The translations under genes were made by a program, and so were the position numbers. From CAZNPL01 sp964574815 (GTDB lineage Bacteria > Planctomycetota > Phycisphaerae > UBA1845), in assembly GCA_964574815.1 (NCBI GenBank), contig CAZNPL010000011.1:1-64000 (forward strand): a stretch of 64,000 bases of DNA, given 5' to 3'. Below are positions 62,638 through 64,000 of the stretch, in pieces. The notes beneath the pieces were generated by a model. It ran no database searches. It was not told the origin of the DNA and saw nothing but the letters and a program-made list of their open reading frames with translations. Numbering within the stretch: position 1 is the stretch's first letter; each line of letters begins with the position of its first letter.

Positions 62638-63801
62638 TCACGCCGTCGTGCGATCCGCGTGCAGTTCGGCGTACATGTCGGCGACGATGCTGTCTGCCAC
62701 GAGGCGGCCCGCGTCCGTCAACGCTATTCTGTCGCGGGCGTCGTCTATCAATCCGGCGCGGGTGAAGTTCCGCAGGCAGTCGCGGAAGGCTTGGCGTGGT
62801 GATATGCCAGTTCGTTCCTCGAATCGTCGGAGGTCGACGCCGTCGTTCAGGCGCAACTGCATCATAAGCAACTCGCCTGCCAGCGTGAGCTCGGAGACAT
62901 GCTCGGTTTCAGCGGCCGCCATACCATGTTCTTCGACGGAGCGCGTGTATTCGGCGATGTCGGGAACATTCCTGTACCGCTGGCCGTTGATGAACCCCGA
63001 GGCCGAGGGCCCCGCTGCGATGTACGGCTCCTGTCGCCAGTAGATGAGGTTGTGTAGGCAGCGCTGTCCCGGTTTCGCGAAGTTGCTGATTTCATATTGC
63101 TCGAATCCCGCCGACCGGAGCATCTCTACGGCGAGGCCGTACATGTCCGCTTCGACAGCTTCATCGCACGGGGTCACTCGTCCCGCGTGCATCCGCTCGG
63201 TCAGGAGGGTGCCGGGTTCATATGTGAGCGCGTAACACGACACGTGCTCTACGCCGGTATCCAACGTCTTTTCGAGCGAGGTCCGCCAAGCCTCCTTGGT
63301 CTGTCCGGGAATGCCGAAGATGAGATCCAGGTTCAGGCGTGCGATCGCGTGCGCGCGTGCCAATTCGACGCTTCTTTGAACGTCGGCCGGGGAATGCAGG
63401 CGGCCGAGACTTCGCAACTCTGCCGCGTGCCAGGATTGGGCGCCGATCGATATACGATCCACCCCGGCTGCGACCAGGATCGAGAGGGCTTCGCCGGTCA
63501 ACGTGCCGGGGTTGGCCTCGACCGTAAACTCTTCGACCGGGTGCTCCTGAGCGACCGTGTGCAATTTCGAGAAAAGACGATCGAGATCTCGTGTCGGGAG
63601 TACGGTGGGTGTGCCGCCACCTACGAAGATCGTCCGGATGCTGAAGGGCGTGCGTTCGAGCCGGTTGTCCAGTTCGGTGACGATCGCCGAGACAACTCTG
63701 GACGTACCCTGGGCACATCCAAGGGGCACCGAGTAGAAGTCGCAGTAGCCGCACTTGGTGGTGCAGAAGGGTATGTGTACGTAAAGGCCAGAGCTATTCA
63801 T
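62638..63801 (-). CDS. hemW: Radical SAM heme chaperone HemW (coproporphyrinogen III oxidase-like)
   Basis: 387 residues. GLYVHIPFCTTKCGYCDF has the radical SAM cysteines C13, C17 and C20. EFTVEANPGTLT, GVDRISIGAQSW, NLDLIFGIPGQT and YEISNFAKPGQRCLHN follow the HemW sequence, and the C-terminal half holds the HemN-like domain (LLMMQLRLNDGVDLRRFEERTG). It is now considered a heme chaperone rather than an oxidase. It is convergent with the GAP1-like gene, 19 bases apart. No strong ribosome site was found before the start. Confidence 0.92.
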   Translation of the reverse strand: MNSSGLYVHIPFCTTKCGYCDFYSVPLGCAQGTSRVVSAIVTELDNRLERTPFSIRTIFVGGGTPTVLPTRDLDRLFSKLHTVAQEHPVEEFTVEANPGTLTGEALSILVAAGVDRISIGAQSWHAAELRSLGRLHSPADVQRSVELARAHAIARLNLDLIFGIPGQTKEAWRTSLEKTLDTGVEHVSCYALTYEPGTLLTERMHAGRVTPCDEAVEADMYGLAVEMLRSAGFEQYEISNFAKPGQRCLHNLIYWRQEPYIAAGPSASGFINGQRYRNVPDIAEYTRSVEEHGMAAAETEHVSELTLAGELLMMQLRLNDGVDLRRFEERTGISPRQAFRDCLRNFTRAGLIDDARDRIALTDAGRLVADSIVADMYAELHADRTTA

Positions 63802-64000
63802 ACGTTCACGACCCCGCTCGTCGGCATCCCGGTCGGAAGGCCCGGATCCCGCCGGCGGTCGCTCGATCGTGGGTGTGCCCAGGGGCGCGCCGCCTCAGCG
63901 TTGTCTACGGGCGGTCGGTCCGCAGTAAGGCTAACATTTTCGGACGGGGGCTGACAAGGCGTCCTGGGAGCTTAGAATTTGATGCGGAGTTTGCGGCGCT

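Overview
The window is high-GC bacterial DNA with tightly packed, often overlapping genes. I think it is most likely from a planctomycete or a close relative. The support is PEP-CTERM and IPTL-CTERM surface proteins, an MJ0042-type zinc-ribbon membrane protein, a giant coiled-coil protein, a GTPase/GAP1-like cluster and many signal-peptide proteins. No rRNA or tRNA gene was seen, so the taxonomic call is an inference. A run of 10 N followed by 40 G at 51267-51316 is an assembly scar, so continuity across it is uncertain.

Left part (1-13 kb): a 1509-residue fusion of a glycerate-kinase-like domain with a cofactor-independent phosphoglycerate mutase, an RND efflux adaptor and pump, a small IPTL-CTERM protein, a membrane-only relative of apolipoprotein N-acyltransferase, and a PfpI/DJ-1 protein plus transaldolase operon.

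13-24 kb: a MarR regulator with a good promoter, then a tightly coupled corrinoid methyltransferase operon. It holds a MetH-activation-domain protein, two MttB-family methyltransferases without in-frame UAG, a pterin-binding methyltransferase and a corrinoid protein. It is followed by a SAM methyltransferase and two asparagine-synthetase-like proteins, the second having Ser in place of the glutaminase Cys2. This looks like a route for demethylating a methylated amine or betaine into the folate pool.

24-33 kb: a DsbA-like protein whose CxxC is encoded UGA-x-x-Cys, with a hairpin carrying a GGUC apical loop 18 nt after the UGA. It is very probably a selenoprotein. It is co-directional with a 2-hydroxyacid dehydrogenase and divergent from a cysteine desulfurase. 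Then come a secreted protein flanked by hairpin repeats, a prolyl oligopeptidase, an MscS channel and a VOC-family gene remnant.

33-42 kb: moeA, lnt, a HEAT-repeat lipoprotein, mreD, mrdA/PBP2 and rodA in an overlapping cell-envelope operon, followed by a nitrilase-family amidase.

42-53 kb: surface and accessory genes. These are a PEP-CTERM protein, zinc-ribbon proteins, a Cys-rich IPTL-CTERM protein with ten 30-residue repeats, a DUF1579-like lipoprotein, an ABM monooxygenase, a sigma-54 activator and an SGNH hydrolase. Dispersed hairpin repeats sit in the intergenic regions.

53-63 kb: a probable multi-gene system consisting of a 1524-residue coiled-coil protein, divergent from a second coiled-coil protein, an FGE/SUMF1-like protein, a zinc-ribbon GTPase and a GAP1-like protein. 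It resembles GTPase-centred conflict systems. The window closes with hemW.
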